DNA of 64,000 nucleotides. It comes from BOKV01 sp041397525. GTDB taxonomy: Bacteria > Pseudomonadota > Alphaproteobacteria > Rhizobiales > Rhizobiaceae. Where the stretch lies: positions 291,914 through 355,913 of the forward strand of contig JAWKWL010000006.1 in assembly GCA_041397525.1 (NCBI GenBank). Direction: 5' to 3'. The first letter of the stretch is position 1, and each line of letters opens with the position of its first letter. A model generated the notes under the pieces. It had not been told where the DNA came from and did no database searches. It saw only the letters and a list, made by a program, of their open reading frames with translations. This document shows positions 33,005-41,418 of the stretch, in pieces. A program made the position numbers and the translations under genes.

Positions 33005-36000
33005 CTAATGGAAGTTCCTGCCTCCGGGCAGGACTTTCAGCAATGCCCGCGACCCTACCGGATCCGGCTTCTGTTCCTGTTTCTGCTTCCCGGCCTGTCC
33101 GGCCTTGGCGAGTCGCTCAAAATCGTGGCGCAGTTCGGGTGCATCTTTCAGCAGCCTGCCGATGCGGGAATGCGGGGCCTTGCGGTTGCGCAATTCCTGC
33201 ACTGGCCGGCGGACCTCATCGGCATTTGCCAATCCTCCAATTTCCCTGTCGTTGTGACCGGACAGGGTATCCTCGCCAGTTTCACAAAGTGCGGCGAGCA
33301 TTGCGGTCCGGTCGCTGATCTGTCTTACCACGACATGGGTCACGCCATCCGCCTTCTGCACGATGCCGGAAATCGCCACGAAGCGTGCGCCCATGATGGT
33401 GGCGCGGTATTGTTCCATGACTTTCGGCCAGACAATCACATTGGCAATCCCGCTTTCATCCTCGAGGGTCATGAACACCACCCCCTTTGCCGATCCGGGC
33501 CGCTGGCGCACCATGACGAGCCCGGCGAGGTGAACGAAACTCCCGTTGCGCATCGCTTCGAGCCCGGCATTGGCGATCATGCCTTCACGGCGCAAGTCAT
33601 CCCTGACAAAAGCCACCGGATGCCCCTTCAGGGACAGGGACAAAAACCTGTAATCCTCGATCACATGCTCGCCCGCAGTCATTTCAGGTAGCAGGGTTTG
33701 TGGCTCGTTCAGAGGGTCGGGTGCGATGACATGATCATTTTCCGGGTCACTTTCCGGGCCAATTTCGGGAATGTCGAACAATGGCATGGCTGATTTGGTG
33801 GCAGCACCTTCGAGTGCGCGAGCCTCCCACAGTGCAGCGCGGCGATCGAGTCCGATCGAACGGAATGCATCAGCATCGGCAAGGCGTTCGACAATCCCGC
33901 GCGAAAGGCCTGAACGGAGCCAGAGGTCACGAACGGTTGCATAGCCCTTGCCTCTTGCGGCAACCAGCCTTGCCGCATCGCTTTCACCAATCCCCTTGAT
34001 CTGGCGAAACCCGAGGCGAAGCGCAAGATTGCCCGTTATGTCGCCTGCCATCTCGCGATGACGGGGATGCAGCTTCCCACGCGCGCTGCCTGCCTCAAGC
34101 AAAGTGTCATAATGCGATATGTTGATATCGACTGGCAGTACGGTGACGCCATGTTCGCGGGCATCGCGCACCAGCTGCGCTGATGAGTAAAAACCCATGG
34201 GCTGGGAATTGAGGATCGCTGCAGCGAACACATCGGGATAATGGCATTTCAGCCAGCAGGATGCATAGACCAGCAGCGCGAAGCTGGCAGCATGGCTTTC
34301 AGGGAAACCATATTCCCCGAACCCTTCAATCTGGCGAAAACAGCGCTCGGCAAAATCGGGGTCATAGCCGCGCGCCGTCATGCCTTGCACCATCTTGGCC
34401 TGAAAGGAATGGATGGTGCCGACACGCCGGAAGGTTGCCATGGCGCGGCGCAGCTTGTCTGCCTCACCCGGTGTGAAGCCGGCTGCGACAATGGCGATCT
34501 TCATGGCCTGTTCCTGAAACAGCGGCACTCCGAGCGTGCGTCCCAGAACTGCCTCAAGCTCGGCACTGGGGAACGAAACCTTCTCCTTGCCCTGACGGCG
34601 GCGCAAATAGGGATGGACCATGTCACCCTGGATCGGACCGGGGCGGACGATGGCAACCTCGATGACCAGATCGTAGAATTCCCGTGGCTTGAGCCGTGGC
34701 AGCATCGACATCTGCGCCCGGCTTTCGATCTGGAATACCCCGATCGTGTCGGCACGCTGGATCATCGCATAGGTGCGCTTGTCTTCCTTCTCCATCGTCG
34801 CCAGCGTCATCGGCAAATCATAATGGTGTTCGAGCAGGTCAAAGGCCTTGCGCAGGCAGGTCAGCATGCCCAGTGCCAGAATGTCGATCTTGAGAATCCC
34901 AAGCGATTCAAGGTCATCCTTGTCCCATTCCACCTGGGTGCGGCCTTCCATGGCGGTGTTCATCACCGGAATGACGGCATCAAGCCGGTCTCGGGTGATG
35001 ACGAAGCCACCGACATGCTGTGACAGATGGCGGGGAAAACCGTTGATCTCATTGGCGAGTTCAAGAACCCTGGCAACCAGCGGGTCAGCGATGTCGAGCC
35101 CGCTTTCGCGCGCTTCGCGTTCGCCGAGATTGGCCGAGGAATGACCCCATACAGAACCGGACAGGGCGCCGATGGCATCCTGCGACAGGCCGAAAACCTT
35201 GCCGATTTCGCGTGCAGCCGAACGGGCGCGGTAAGTGATCACGCTGGCGGCGAGGCCTGCATGTTCGCGGCCATATTTGGCATAGATATACTGGATCACC
35301 TCCTCGCGGCGCTCGTGCTCGAAGTCAACATCAATGTCGGGTGGCTCGCGACGTTCCGGCGATATGAAGCGTTCGAACAGCAAGTCGCTCAATGCGGGGT
35401 CAACATCCGTGATGCCGATGCAGTAACACACGGTTGAATTGGCAGCGGAGCCGCGTCCCTGACACAGAATGCCTTGCGAACGGGCAAAGCGGACAATGTC
35501 ATAGACCGTGAGAAAATAGGGGGCATATTGCAGCTCGGCAATCAACTTCAATTCATGGTCTATCTGGGTGAGGACCCGTTGCGGTATGCCCAGGGGATAG
35601 CGGTTTGCCGCGCCCTCATATGCTAGGCGGGCAAGCTCCTCGTGTTGCGAGAGACCGTTTGAAGGCGATTCATCGGGATACTGATAGCGCAATTCATCAA
35701 GCGAAAACCCCAGCGTGGCAAAAAGCCTTTCGCCTTCGCGGATCCAGTCCTGGGACCCGGGAAAATGTTCGAACAACCGTGCCATTTCCTCCGGCTCCTT
35801 GAGGTGCCGCTCGGCATTGGCCTCAAGCAGGGTTCCTGCCCGGGCCAGTGTGACATGCTCGCGAATGGCGCTGACCACATCCTGGAGCTGGCGCCTGGAC
35901 GGGCGGTGATACAGGACATCATTGGTGATGATGGGCAAAATCCCCGCGCTTTGTGCCAGGCTGGCGCGAGTTGCAATCTCCCTGCTGCTGGTCATGGTGT

Positions 36001-36490
36001 GGGTATTGCTGACAGCCAGCCGCAAATGCCTTGTGAAAACCTCACGCAATGATGCAACGAGCTGAAGGAACTGCTGGCGTTCGTCCTCCCCGCCGAAGAG
36101 CAAGGAAGCCGGTGCCAGCGTCACGGAAAGGCCGGGCCCTGCATGCAGCAGGTCATCAAGGCGGAGCAGGCACTCGCCCTTTCTTGCCCGGCGATTGCCA
36201 GTTGTCAGCAGGGTGCATAGTGAATTCCAGCCGGTCAGGTCACGCGGATAGACCAGGCAATCGGGCGTTGCATCTTCGAACACAAGCCTGCAACCAGGCT
36301 GGTAGCGCAGGCCTGCTTCCTTCGCTGCCATATGGGCGCGAACGACACCGGCAAGGCTGTTGCGGTCACAAAGGGCAATGCCGCCAAGGCCGAGCCTTGA
36401 TGCGGTGACGACGAGTTCCTCAGGATGAGAGGCACCCCGCAGGAAGGAAAAATTGCTGGTCACGGCCGATTCGAAATATCGTGTTGTCAT
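33005..36490 (-). CDS. dnaE2: Error-prone DNA polymerase DnaE2 (ImuC)
   Basis: The 1161-residue protein is a C-family polymerase of the DnaE2 type. An N-terminal PHP domain starts YFESAVTSNFSFLRGASHPEEL. The polymerase core has PDIDVDFEHERR with the catalytic aspartates. The helix-hairpin-helix and OB regions follow, and the chain ends GGRNFH. It extends DNA past lesions and is the mutagenic partner of ImuB. ATG 36490 overlaps the imuB stop as ATGA. The frame is open upstream but that part lies over imuB. The cassette should be SOS-controlled through the LexA box at 39027. Confidence 0.95.
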   Translation of the reverse strand: MTTRYFESAVTSNFSFLRGASHPEELVVTASRLGLGGIALCDRNSLAGVVRAHMAAKEAGLRYQPGCRLVFEDATPDCLVYPRDLTGWNSLCTLLTTGNRRARKGECLLRLDDLLHAGPGLSVTLAPASLLFGGEDERQQFLQLVASLREVFTRHLRLAVSNTHTMTSSREIATRASLAQSAGILPIITNDVLYHRPSRRQLQDVVSAIREHVTLARAGTLLEANAERHLKEPEEMARLFEHFPGSQDWIREGERLFATLGFSLDELRYQYPDESPSNGLSQHEELARLAYEGAANRYPLGIPQRVLTQIDHELKLIAELQYAPYFLTVYDIVRFARSQGILCQGRGSAANSTVCYCIGITDVDPALSDLLFERFISPERREPPDIDVDFEHERREEVIQYIYAKYGREHAGLAASVITYRARSAAREIGKVFGLSQDAIGALSGSVWGHSSANLGEREARESGLDIADPLVARVLELANEINGFPRHLSQHVGGFVITRDRLDAVIPVMNTAMEGRTQVEWDKDDLESLGILKIDILALGMLTCLRKAFDLLEHHYDLPMTLATMEKEDKRTYAMIQRADTIGVFQIESRAQMSMLPRLKPREFYDLVIEVAIVRPGPIQGDMVHPYLRRRQGKEKVSFPSAELEAVLGRTLGVPLFQEQAMKIAIVAAGFTPGEADKLRRAMATFRRVGTIHSFQAKMVQGMTARGYDPDFAERCFRQIEGFGEYGFPESHAASFALLVYASCWLKCHYPDVFAAAILNSQPMGFYSSAQLVRDAREHGVTVLPVDINISHYDTLLEAGSARGKLHPRHREMAGDITGNLALRLGFRQIKGIGESDAARLVAARGKGYATVRDLWLRSGLSRGIVERLADADAFRSIGLDRRAALWEARALEGAATKSAMPLFDIPEIGPESDPENDHVIAPDPLNEPQTLLPEMTAGEHVIEDYRFLSLSLKGHPVAFVRDDLRREGMIANAGLEAMRNGSFVHLAGLVMVRQRPGSAKGVVFMTLEDESGIANVIVWPKVMEQYRATIMGARFVAISGIVQKADGVTHVVVRQISDRTAMLAALCETGEDTLSGHNDREIGGLANADEVRRPVQELRNRKAPHSRIGRLLKDAPELRHDFERLAKAGQAGKQKQEQKPDPVGSRALLKVLPGGRNFH

Positions 36491-38217
36491 GCAAAAAGAC
36501 CGTGTATGAACCAGCGTGGGGCTGCATCCTGCGCTCCGTAAAGGCCCTGGCGGAACAGCCAGAAGCGTCGACCGCCACCGTCTTCGACCCGGAAATAATC
36601 GCGGACCTGGCGCATGGCGGGCGCGTGCCACCATTCATCCTCGATACGTTCGGGCCCCTCGGCGCGCGCGACCTCATGCAGGACGCGACGCCAGCGGAAG
36701 CGCAAGGGCGGTCCGTCGGGAATGCTTGCCACCGCCTCGACCGGCTCGGGGCGCTCAAACAAGCGCAGCGGCCGCAATGGCGGCAGCGCCGCCTGGATCG
36801 TTGACGGCAGCGCCGGATGGCGTGAGGTCCGGGCATGCCGCCATGCCGAGACCTGGCGTTCATCGGCTGCCGCTACCAGTTCCTCACTTGCTTCCGGCAA
36901 ATGGGTATCGCGTGGCACCGGACGCAGGATCGCCTGCTCTCCCAGCCTTGCGGCAAGCCGGTCGGCCAGATCGCTGTTGATGGTATCGGCCTGCCGATCG
37001 CCAGACACAAAATCCGGCTCTTCTGCCGTGAATATCGCCGTCTCGCTGGCTGACAGGCGCAGCATGTCGAAACCAAATCCGGCGTCGAGATCATCATGCA
37101 GTCCGGCAATCCGTTCGGCGAACAGACGCTGGATGAGTTCGGGTTCGCGCAAGGGACGTGAAGCACCAACACCCAGCCGGAAGACCCTGGAATCGACCCG
37201 CCACAGCGTCAGGTCGAGCAGGCGTGCTCCCTTGCCGTGACGCTTCATCTGCTCGCACAGCAATGTGGCGAGGCGCAATGTCAGCTGTTCGATATCGGTT
37301 GTTGTCACGACCGGCTCGGCGAGCCTTCTTTCGGCAGAAAAGTCGGGTGCGGGCAGGCGCGGCGAAATTGCCTCTTCCACCGCGCCCAGGGCCTGGTCAA
37401 GCCGCAGGAGCAGCATCTTGCCGAAACGGCGTGCAAGCGGTGCGCGCGGGCGCTCGAAGACCTGGCTGATCTTGCGCAGTCCGACACGCGCGAGCGCGGA
37501 AACGGTTTCGTTTTCCAGGCGCAGGGCTGATATGGGAAGCGGCATCAGCATTGCGGCAAGATCGCTGCGATTTGTGGCAATGCGGGCTGTTGCTGCAGGA
37601 CTGGCAAAACGGGCAAGCGCCCAGGCACCGCCGGGCGTCGGGGCAATGGCTGCATTGGCGGCAAAACCCTGGTGGTACAGGCCGGTCAACAGGTCGCGCA
37701 CCAGGTTTTCCTCGCCACCAAACAATCTAGCGCAACCGGTGATGTCGAGCAGCAGATTGCCATCGCAGGCGTGGTCCCTGTCGTCTTCCGGGTCATTGCC
37801 GATAGCCGTACTGCAACCGCTGTCGCAGGAAACCAGAGGCGTATAGCGGTCACACCAACCAGCCAGCGCATCCAGCAGTTCCCGGTCGGCAATCCCGTCT
37901 TCGCTGACACAATCGATCATCGGCAGCATGGCGCGGGCGTCTGCCAGGCCCTGGCCGCGAAACAGGCCGAGCCGGGAAGCTGTCTCGTCAAGGGCGACAA
38001 TTCTCATGGCATTGCTGCGTTTGCCGGTAATGACGATTGGCGGTGCTTCAGGACGCGCGGCGATGCGCCAGCGCGTGCCCCAGCGCAGGCGGGCTATCCT
38101 GTCGGTCGCCAGCAATGGCAGGCTGAGGGCGAGATAGCGCCGCGGGTTGTGTGGCTGGTGAAACTGTGGTGCCAATGGCCCGCTTGCCAGACCCGACAAG
38201 GGCGAATATGCGTTCAT
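36487..38217 (-). CDS. imuB: Y-family polymerase-like protein ImuB
   Basis: The protein has 576 residues from ATG 38217. The RRYLALSLPLLATDRIAR opening is typical of ImuB, a catalytically dead Y-family homologue that bridges DnaE2, ImuA and the beta clamp. The helix-hairpin-helix region appears around LARVGLRKISQVF, followed by a little-finger-like part and the C-terminal helical extension. The first 26 residues before RRYLAL are not conserved and overlap imuA; a TTG 15 codons in could be the real start. A GGAG lies about 11 bp before the ATG. It is coupled to dnaE2 by a 4-bp overlap. Confidence 0.92.
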   Translation of the reverse strand: MNAYSPLSGLASGPLAPQFHQPHNPRRYLALSLPLLATDRIARLRWGTRWRIAARPEAPPIVITGKRSNAMRIVALDETASRLGLFRGQGLADARAMLPMIDCVSEDGIADRELLDALAGWCDRYTPLVSCDSGCSTAIGNDPEDDRDHACDGNLLLDITGCARLFGGEENLVRDLLTGLYHQGFAANAAIAPTPGGAWALARFASPAATARIATNRSDLAAMLMPLPISALRLENETVSALARVGLRKISQVFERPRAPLARRFGKMLLLRLDQALGAVEEAISPRLPAPDFSAERRLAEPVVTTTDIEQLTLRLATLLCEQMKRHGKGARLLDLTLWRVDSRVFRLGVGASRPLREPELIQRLFAERIAGLHDDLDAGFGFDMLRLSASETAIFTAEEPDFVSGDRQADTINSDLADRLAARLGEQAILRPVPRDTHLPEASEELVAAADERQVSAWRHARTSRHPALPSTIQAALPPLRPLRLFERPEPVEAVASIPDGPPLRFRWRRVLHEVARAEGPERIEDEWWHAPAMRQVRDYFRVEDGGGRRFWLFRQGLYGAQDAAPRWFIHGLFA

Positions 38218-38968
38218 TTCTTTTCCACTCCATGATCCATCTGCCAGACCTTCCGCTTCTGCTTTTTTCCAGGACGAGATCGAAGGCCGGGTTGCCCTGC
38301 CATTGACGGTTGCTTCCGGCACCGGCGCCGGGTGGAAGGTTTTGCGACAATGCCGGGCGCACCAGCCAACGGCTGGCAGCCGCACTTGCCTCCTCAAGAC
38401 CTCCCTGGCGCAGGATGATGACCGGGGTTCGCGAGGCCGCAGCACGCAGCGCGACACGACGGGAGAAGGTGAAATCCGCCGCTGCAGGATTGCCCGCAAG
38501 TTCAAGCAGGCAAAGGCCGGCACCGCGCGTTGCGGTAATCTCGCCAGCTGCCCAAAGTGCCTCGGCAGTGGTTGATGTCTGGACCCGGACGAGCCTTTCC
38601 GGCTCGAGGCCGAATTCCGCCATTCCGGTTGCGAAAAAAGCGCCGCATTCGTGGCGGGTATTGGCTGTGGAGATCCAGAACAACCGGCCCTGCCCACCAG
38701 AAAGCAACATGCCGAGCCCAAGCGCAAAGCCGGAAGCAGCGGCACTGTCGAGCGCCACCGCCGCCCGAACCTCGTGCAAAGCCGCGCGTTCAAGCCCGGC
38801 AGGGCCGAGTGCCGCGTCTATCGGGTCAATTGCAAAACCCGCTGGTTCATCCGCGCGGAAAGCTCTCAAGGCGTCGGCATCAGCCATTGGCGTCCGCCCT
38901 TCCACGCGTGCTATCTCATGCGAAAGCCGTGCCAGAACCGTGGTTCGGGCAATATCCTTCCCGGCCAT
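38048..38968 (-). CDS. imuA: Mutasome accessory protein ImuA
   Basis: The 306-residue RecA/SulA-like protein begins MAGKDIARTTVLARLSHEIARVEG and carries ALHEVRAAVALDSAAASGFALGL, a family landmark. There is also a Walker B-like LCLLELAGNPAAADF region. It takes part in SOS-induced mutagenesis with ImuB and DnaE2. Its last 56 codons overlap the start of imuB by 170 nt in another frame. That tail (after GRWIMEWKRNE) is probably variable in relatives. A perfect GTTC-N7-GTTC LexA box lies about 60 bp upstream of the ATG. Confidence 0.92.
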   Translation of the reverse strand: MAGKDIARTTVLARLSHEIARVEGRTPMADADALRAFRADEPAGFAIDPIDAALGPAGLERAALHEVRAAVALDSAAASGFALGLGMLLSGGQGRLFWISTANTRHECGAFFATGMAEFGLEPERLVRVQTSTTAEALWAAGEITATRGAGLCLLELAGNPAAADFTFSRRVALRAAASRTPVIILRQGGLEEASAAASRWLVRPALSQNLPPGAGAGSNRQWQGNPAFDLVLEKSRSGRSGRWIMEWKRNERIFALVGSGKRAIGTTVSPATQPAALSRPQPAIAGDRQDSPPALGHALAHRRAS

Positions 38969-39026
38969 GGAAAGCCCTTTCCATGTGCTTTGCCTGCCAT
39001 GCCAAAGGACTGCGGCAGGGATAATT

Positions 39027-39041
39027 GTTCATGTTATGTTC
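39027..39041. promoter_or_regulatory. LexA (SOS) box upstream of imuA
   Basis: GTTCATGTTATGTTC fits the alphaproteobacterial LexA operator GTTC-N7-GTTC exactly. It lies 59-73 bp upstream of the imuA start, where it would overlap the promoter of the imuA-imuB-dnaE2 cassette. Confidence 0.85.
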
Positions 39042-39155
39042 TTATTGATTCCGGAAGTCGGAAAGAGAGTCAAGCAGAGTCTTGTGATCTGCGGGAATTT
39101 TTTCCTATTCCGTCAAAGCTGCACTGAGTCGCTGACGTGCCCGCTCATGAGCGTC

Positions 39156-39362
39156 TCAGTATTGCGAGAGCTTGCGCTCAGGATCATAATTGTCGCTGCT
39201 CTGCTTGGTGACGGCCTGTCCGCAGCGCATCGTGCCGGAAGCTGCGTCAAAGGCATAGCTTGGTGACCCGTGCAACTGCCAGCCCTGTGCCAGGGCATTT
39301 GTGACCTTGTGGCAAAAGCTGCTGTCATCCGGTCCTGTCAGAAAACGGTAAATCGTGGTCAT
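39156..39362 (-). CDS. DUF1737 domain protein
   Basis: The 68-residue protein matches the small DUF1737 family: MTTIYRFLTGPDDSSFCHKV, then LAQGWQLHGSP and MRCGQAVTK. Its function is unknown. It lies upstream of imuA in the same orientation but is separated by 187 bp that contain the LexA box, so it is probably a separate unit. The length is usual for the family. Confidence 0.82.
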   Translation of the reverse strand: MTTIYRFLTGPDDSSFCHKVTNALAQGWQLHGSPSYAFDAASGTMRCGQAVTKQSSDNYDPERKLSQY

Positions 39363-39414
39363 GTTCCTGTCCGGTCCTTCATCTCTTGGGCATGTTCAGG
39401 GATTGGCAAAGACA

Positions 39415-39524
39415 TCTAGAGCACGCCTCCTGTTTGATGAATCACTCGACGTGCTCTATCTCTTTGTTTTTGCCGCATTTCCGGACGTAAAAGTGGTGTC
39501 CGCTTTTACTGGAAATGCTCTAGA
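39415..39524. repeat. 110-bp palindromic intergenic repeat (rhizobial RIME-like)
   Basis: The element is bounded by the 9-bp inverted ends TCTAGAGCA and TGCTCTAGA. Inside are two hairpins: GAGCACG/CGTGCTC (39419-39456), and CATTTCC...GTAAAAG paired with CTTTTAC...GGAAATG (39476-39517). The phrases CTCTATCTCTTTG and the CATTTCCGGACG arm are typical of the abundant small palindromic repeats of rhizobial genomes. Its right end lies inside the CitE-like gene and supplies that gene's last codons and stop. No second copy is seen in the window. Confidence 0.75.
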
Positions 39525-40372
39525 AGCCTGCGCGCCTGGGCAAGGTGCAGCCGCTCCACCATCTCACCATCAAGCGAGATTGCACCAAGGGTCGCATTTT
39601 GTGGTTCGTCAAAGGCGGCAACAATTGCCCTTGCCCGGGCCAGTTCCTGCGCGGAAGGCGAAAAAGCCAGGTTTGCCGACTCGATCTGTGCCGGATGAAT
39701 GAGCGTCTTGCCGTCAAACCCCATGGCCGCGCCCTGGCGGCATTCCTCGCCAAAGGCGTCGAGGTCACGAAAGTCGTTGCAAACTCCATCCAAAACGCCA
39801 AGCCCGCAGGCACGTGCAGCCGCAATGACGCTCATGAACCAGGGAAGCATGGTCATCCGCCCGCCTGCCATGCTGACACCGGTAGTTTTTGCAAGATCAT
39901 TGGGACCAAGCACCAATGCCTCAAGTCCTGCTTCGCGGCCATGGCGGGCGATGGCAGCTATATCCAGTATTGCCGCCGGGCTCTCGATCATTGCCCACAG
40001 GGCGGGGCCATGCCTGCCAATCCTTGCGCGCACAGCTGCCAGTTCCCCCGGTTTCTCCAGCTTCGGCAGCAGGATTGCATCAGGCCTGCATTCCATTGCC
40101 ACCAGCAGATCCTCATCAAAACCGGGCGAATGACATGCTGATGTCCTGACAATGCGTTCACGCCCGCCAAAGTCAGTGTTTGCGACAAGCTCGCGCAGAT
40201 TGTTGCGGGCAGCCTCCGCCATTTCCGGTGCGACCGAATCCTCCAGATCGAATATCAACCCGTCGCAGCCAAACGAACGAGCCTTTTCAAGCGCACGGCA
40301 GTTGGATGCGGGCATGAAAAGCACGGAACGGCGCGGGCGCCAGTGTGTTGATGAATCAGGAAAGTATACCAT
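39506..40372 (-). CDS. HpcH/HpaI aldolase, CitE-like CoA ester lyase
   Basis: The 288-residue TIM-barrel protein belongs to the citrate lyase beta-subunit-like family: RRSVLFMPASNCRALEKA, then a DGLIFDLEDSVAPE segment with the Mg-binding acidic residues, PKLEKPGEL, and GFDGKTLIHPAQI. No citrate lyase alpha or gamma subunits are nearby, so it is a stand-alone lyase or thioesterase, for instance of the malyl-CoA or citramalyl-CoA type. The last five residues and the TAA stop come from the palindromic repeat at 39415-39524. It is divergent from leuD. Confidence 0.85.
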   Translation of the reverse strand: MVYFPDSSTHWRPRRSVLFMPASNCRALEKARSFGCDGLIFDLEDSVAPEMAEAARNNLRELVANTDFGGRERIVRTSACHSPGFDEDLLVAMECRPDAILLPKLEKPGELAAVRARIGRHGPALWAMIESPAAILDIAAIARHGREAGLEALVLGPNDLAKTTGVSMAGGRMTMLPWFMSVIAAARACGLGVLDGVCNDFRDLDAFGEECRQGAAMGFDGKTLIHPAQIESANLAFSPSAQELARARAIVAAFDEPQNATLGAISLDGEMVERLHLAQARRLLEHFQ

Positions 40373-40544
40373 GATGCCATTGTTGCCGGTTCGCGCCGGG
40401 TTTCAAGCCCCCGACAAGTGAACACAATGCGACAGAATTCCGCAATGCGATCCTCACCCGGCACTCGACCCGGCGTCCTGCTTGGTGTAAACCGCGCGAC
40501 AACCCATTGCAGCATGAACACAAGACAGCCGGAAGACCATCCTC

Positions 40545-41150
40545 ATGCAGAAATTCACGACGCTGACCGCCGTTGCCGCGCCGCTGCCGATCATCAATAT
40601 CGACACGGACATGATCATTCCCAAGGACTACCTCAAGACCATCAAGCGCACGGGCCTTGGCAAGGGATTGTTCGCGGAGATGCGCTACGGCGATGACGGA
40701 TCGGAAAACCCGGATTTTGTTCTGAACCAGCCGGCATGGCGCAAAGCACAGGTTCTGGTAGCCGGTGACAATTTCGGATGCGGATCAAGCCGCGAACATG
40801 CGCCATGGGCACTGACAGACTTCGGAATCCGTTGCGTGATCTCGACGAGCTTTGCTGACATCTTCTACAACAACTGCTTCAAGAACGGCATTCTGCCGAT
40901 TGTCGTCAGCCCGGAAGAACTCGACAGATTGATGGATGACGCGAAGCGCGGTGCCAATGCCACGCTGACGGTCGACCTCGAAACCCAGACGATCAAGGGA
41001 CCCGATGGCGGCACTATCACCTTCGACATCGACCAGGACCGGAAACATCGGCTGCTGAACGGCATCGACGATATCGGTGAAACGCTTGCGCGTGCTGCAG
41101 AAATCGATGCCTTCGAGAACAACATGGCCCAAACGAGGCCCTGGATCTGA
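40545..41150 (+). CDS. leuD: 3-isopropylmalate dehydratase small subunit
   Basis: The 201-residue swivel subunit pairs with LeuC to isomerise 2- to 3-isopropylmalate in leucine synthesis. It starts MQKFTTLTAVAAPLPIINIDTDMIIPK and has the signature NFGCGSSREHAPWAL. LeuC is not in the window. leuB lies 1.5 kb downstream in the same direction. A 78-residue membrane protein gene follows after only 4 bp and is probably co-transcribed. Confidence 0.96.
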   Translation: MQKFTTLTAVAAPLPIINIDTDMIIPKDYLKTIKRTGLGKGLFAEMRYGDDGSENPDFVLNQPAWRKAQVLVAGDNFGCGSSREHAPWALTDFGIRCVISTSFADIFYNNCFKNGILPIVVSPEELDRLMDDAKRGANATLTVDLETQTIKGPDGGTITFDIDQDRKHRLLNGIDDIGETLARAAEIDAFENNMAQTRPWI

Positions 41151-41154
41151 ATCC

Positions 41155-41391
41155 ATGAAACCGTTCATTCCTGCAAAGCTCGAACCGGTTGCCTTCGGAT
41201 TTCTCCTTTCCGGCATGATGACGTTCTTCGTTTCGGGGATTTCGACCTTTCTGGCCCTGGGTTTCGCGCCAGGTTTCGCGGCCAAATGGATGCAATCCTG
41301 GGCAGTCAGCTGGGCGGTAGCCTTTCCGGTAATCCTGTTTGTCGCCCCCCTGGTACGCCGGATCCTGCACAGGATTGTCGTTTCCCGGTGA
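41155..41391 (+). CDS. DUF2798 family small membrane protein
   Basis: The 78-residue protein has two hydrophobic spans and the DUF2798 pattern: KLEPVAFGFLLSGMMTFFVSG, WMQSWAVSWAVAFPVILFVAP and a final basic VRRIL. It is an inner-membrane protein of unknown function. ATG 41155 lies 4 bp after the leuD stop; longer in-frame starts lie inside leuD and are unlikely. It converges with the M23 peptidase gene. Confidence 0.85.
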   Translation: MKPFIPAKLEPVAFGFLLSGMMTFFVSGISTFLALGFAPGFAAKWMQSWAVSWAVAFPVILFVAPLVRRILHRIVVSR

Positions 41392-41418
41392 TCTTGCCGA
41401 CAAGTCGAGTGGGCGGGA

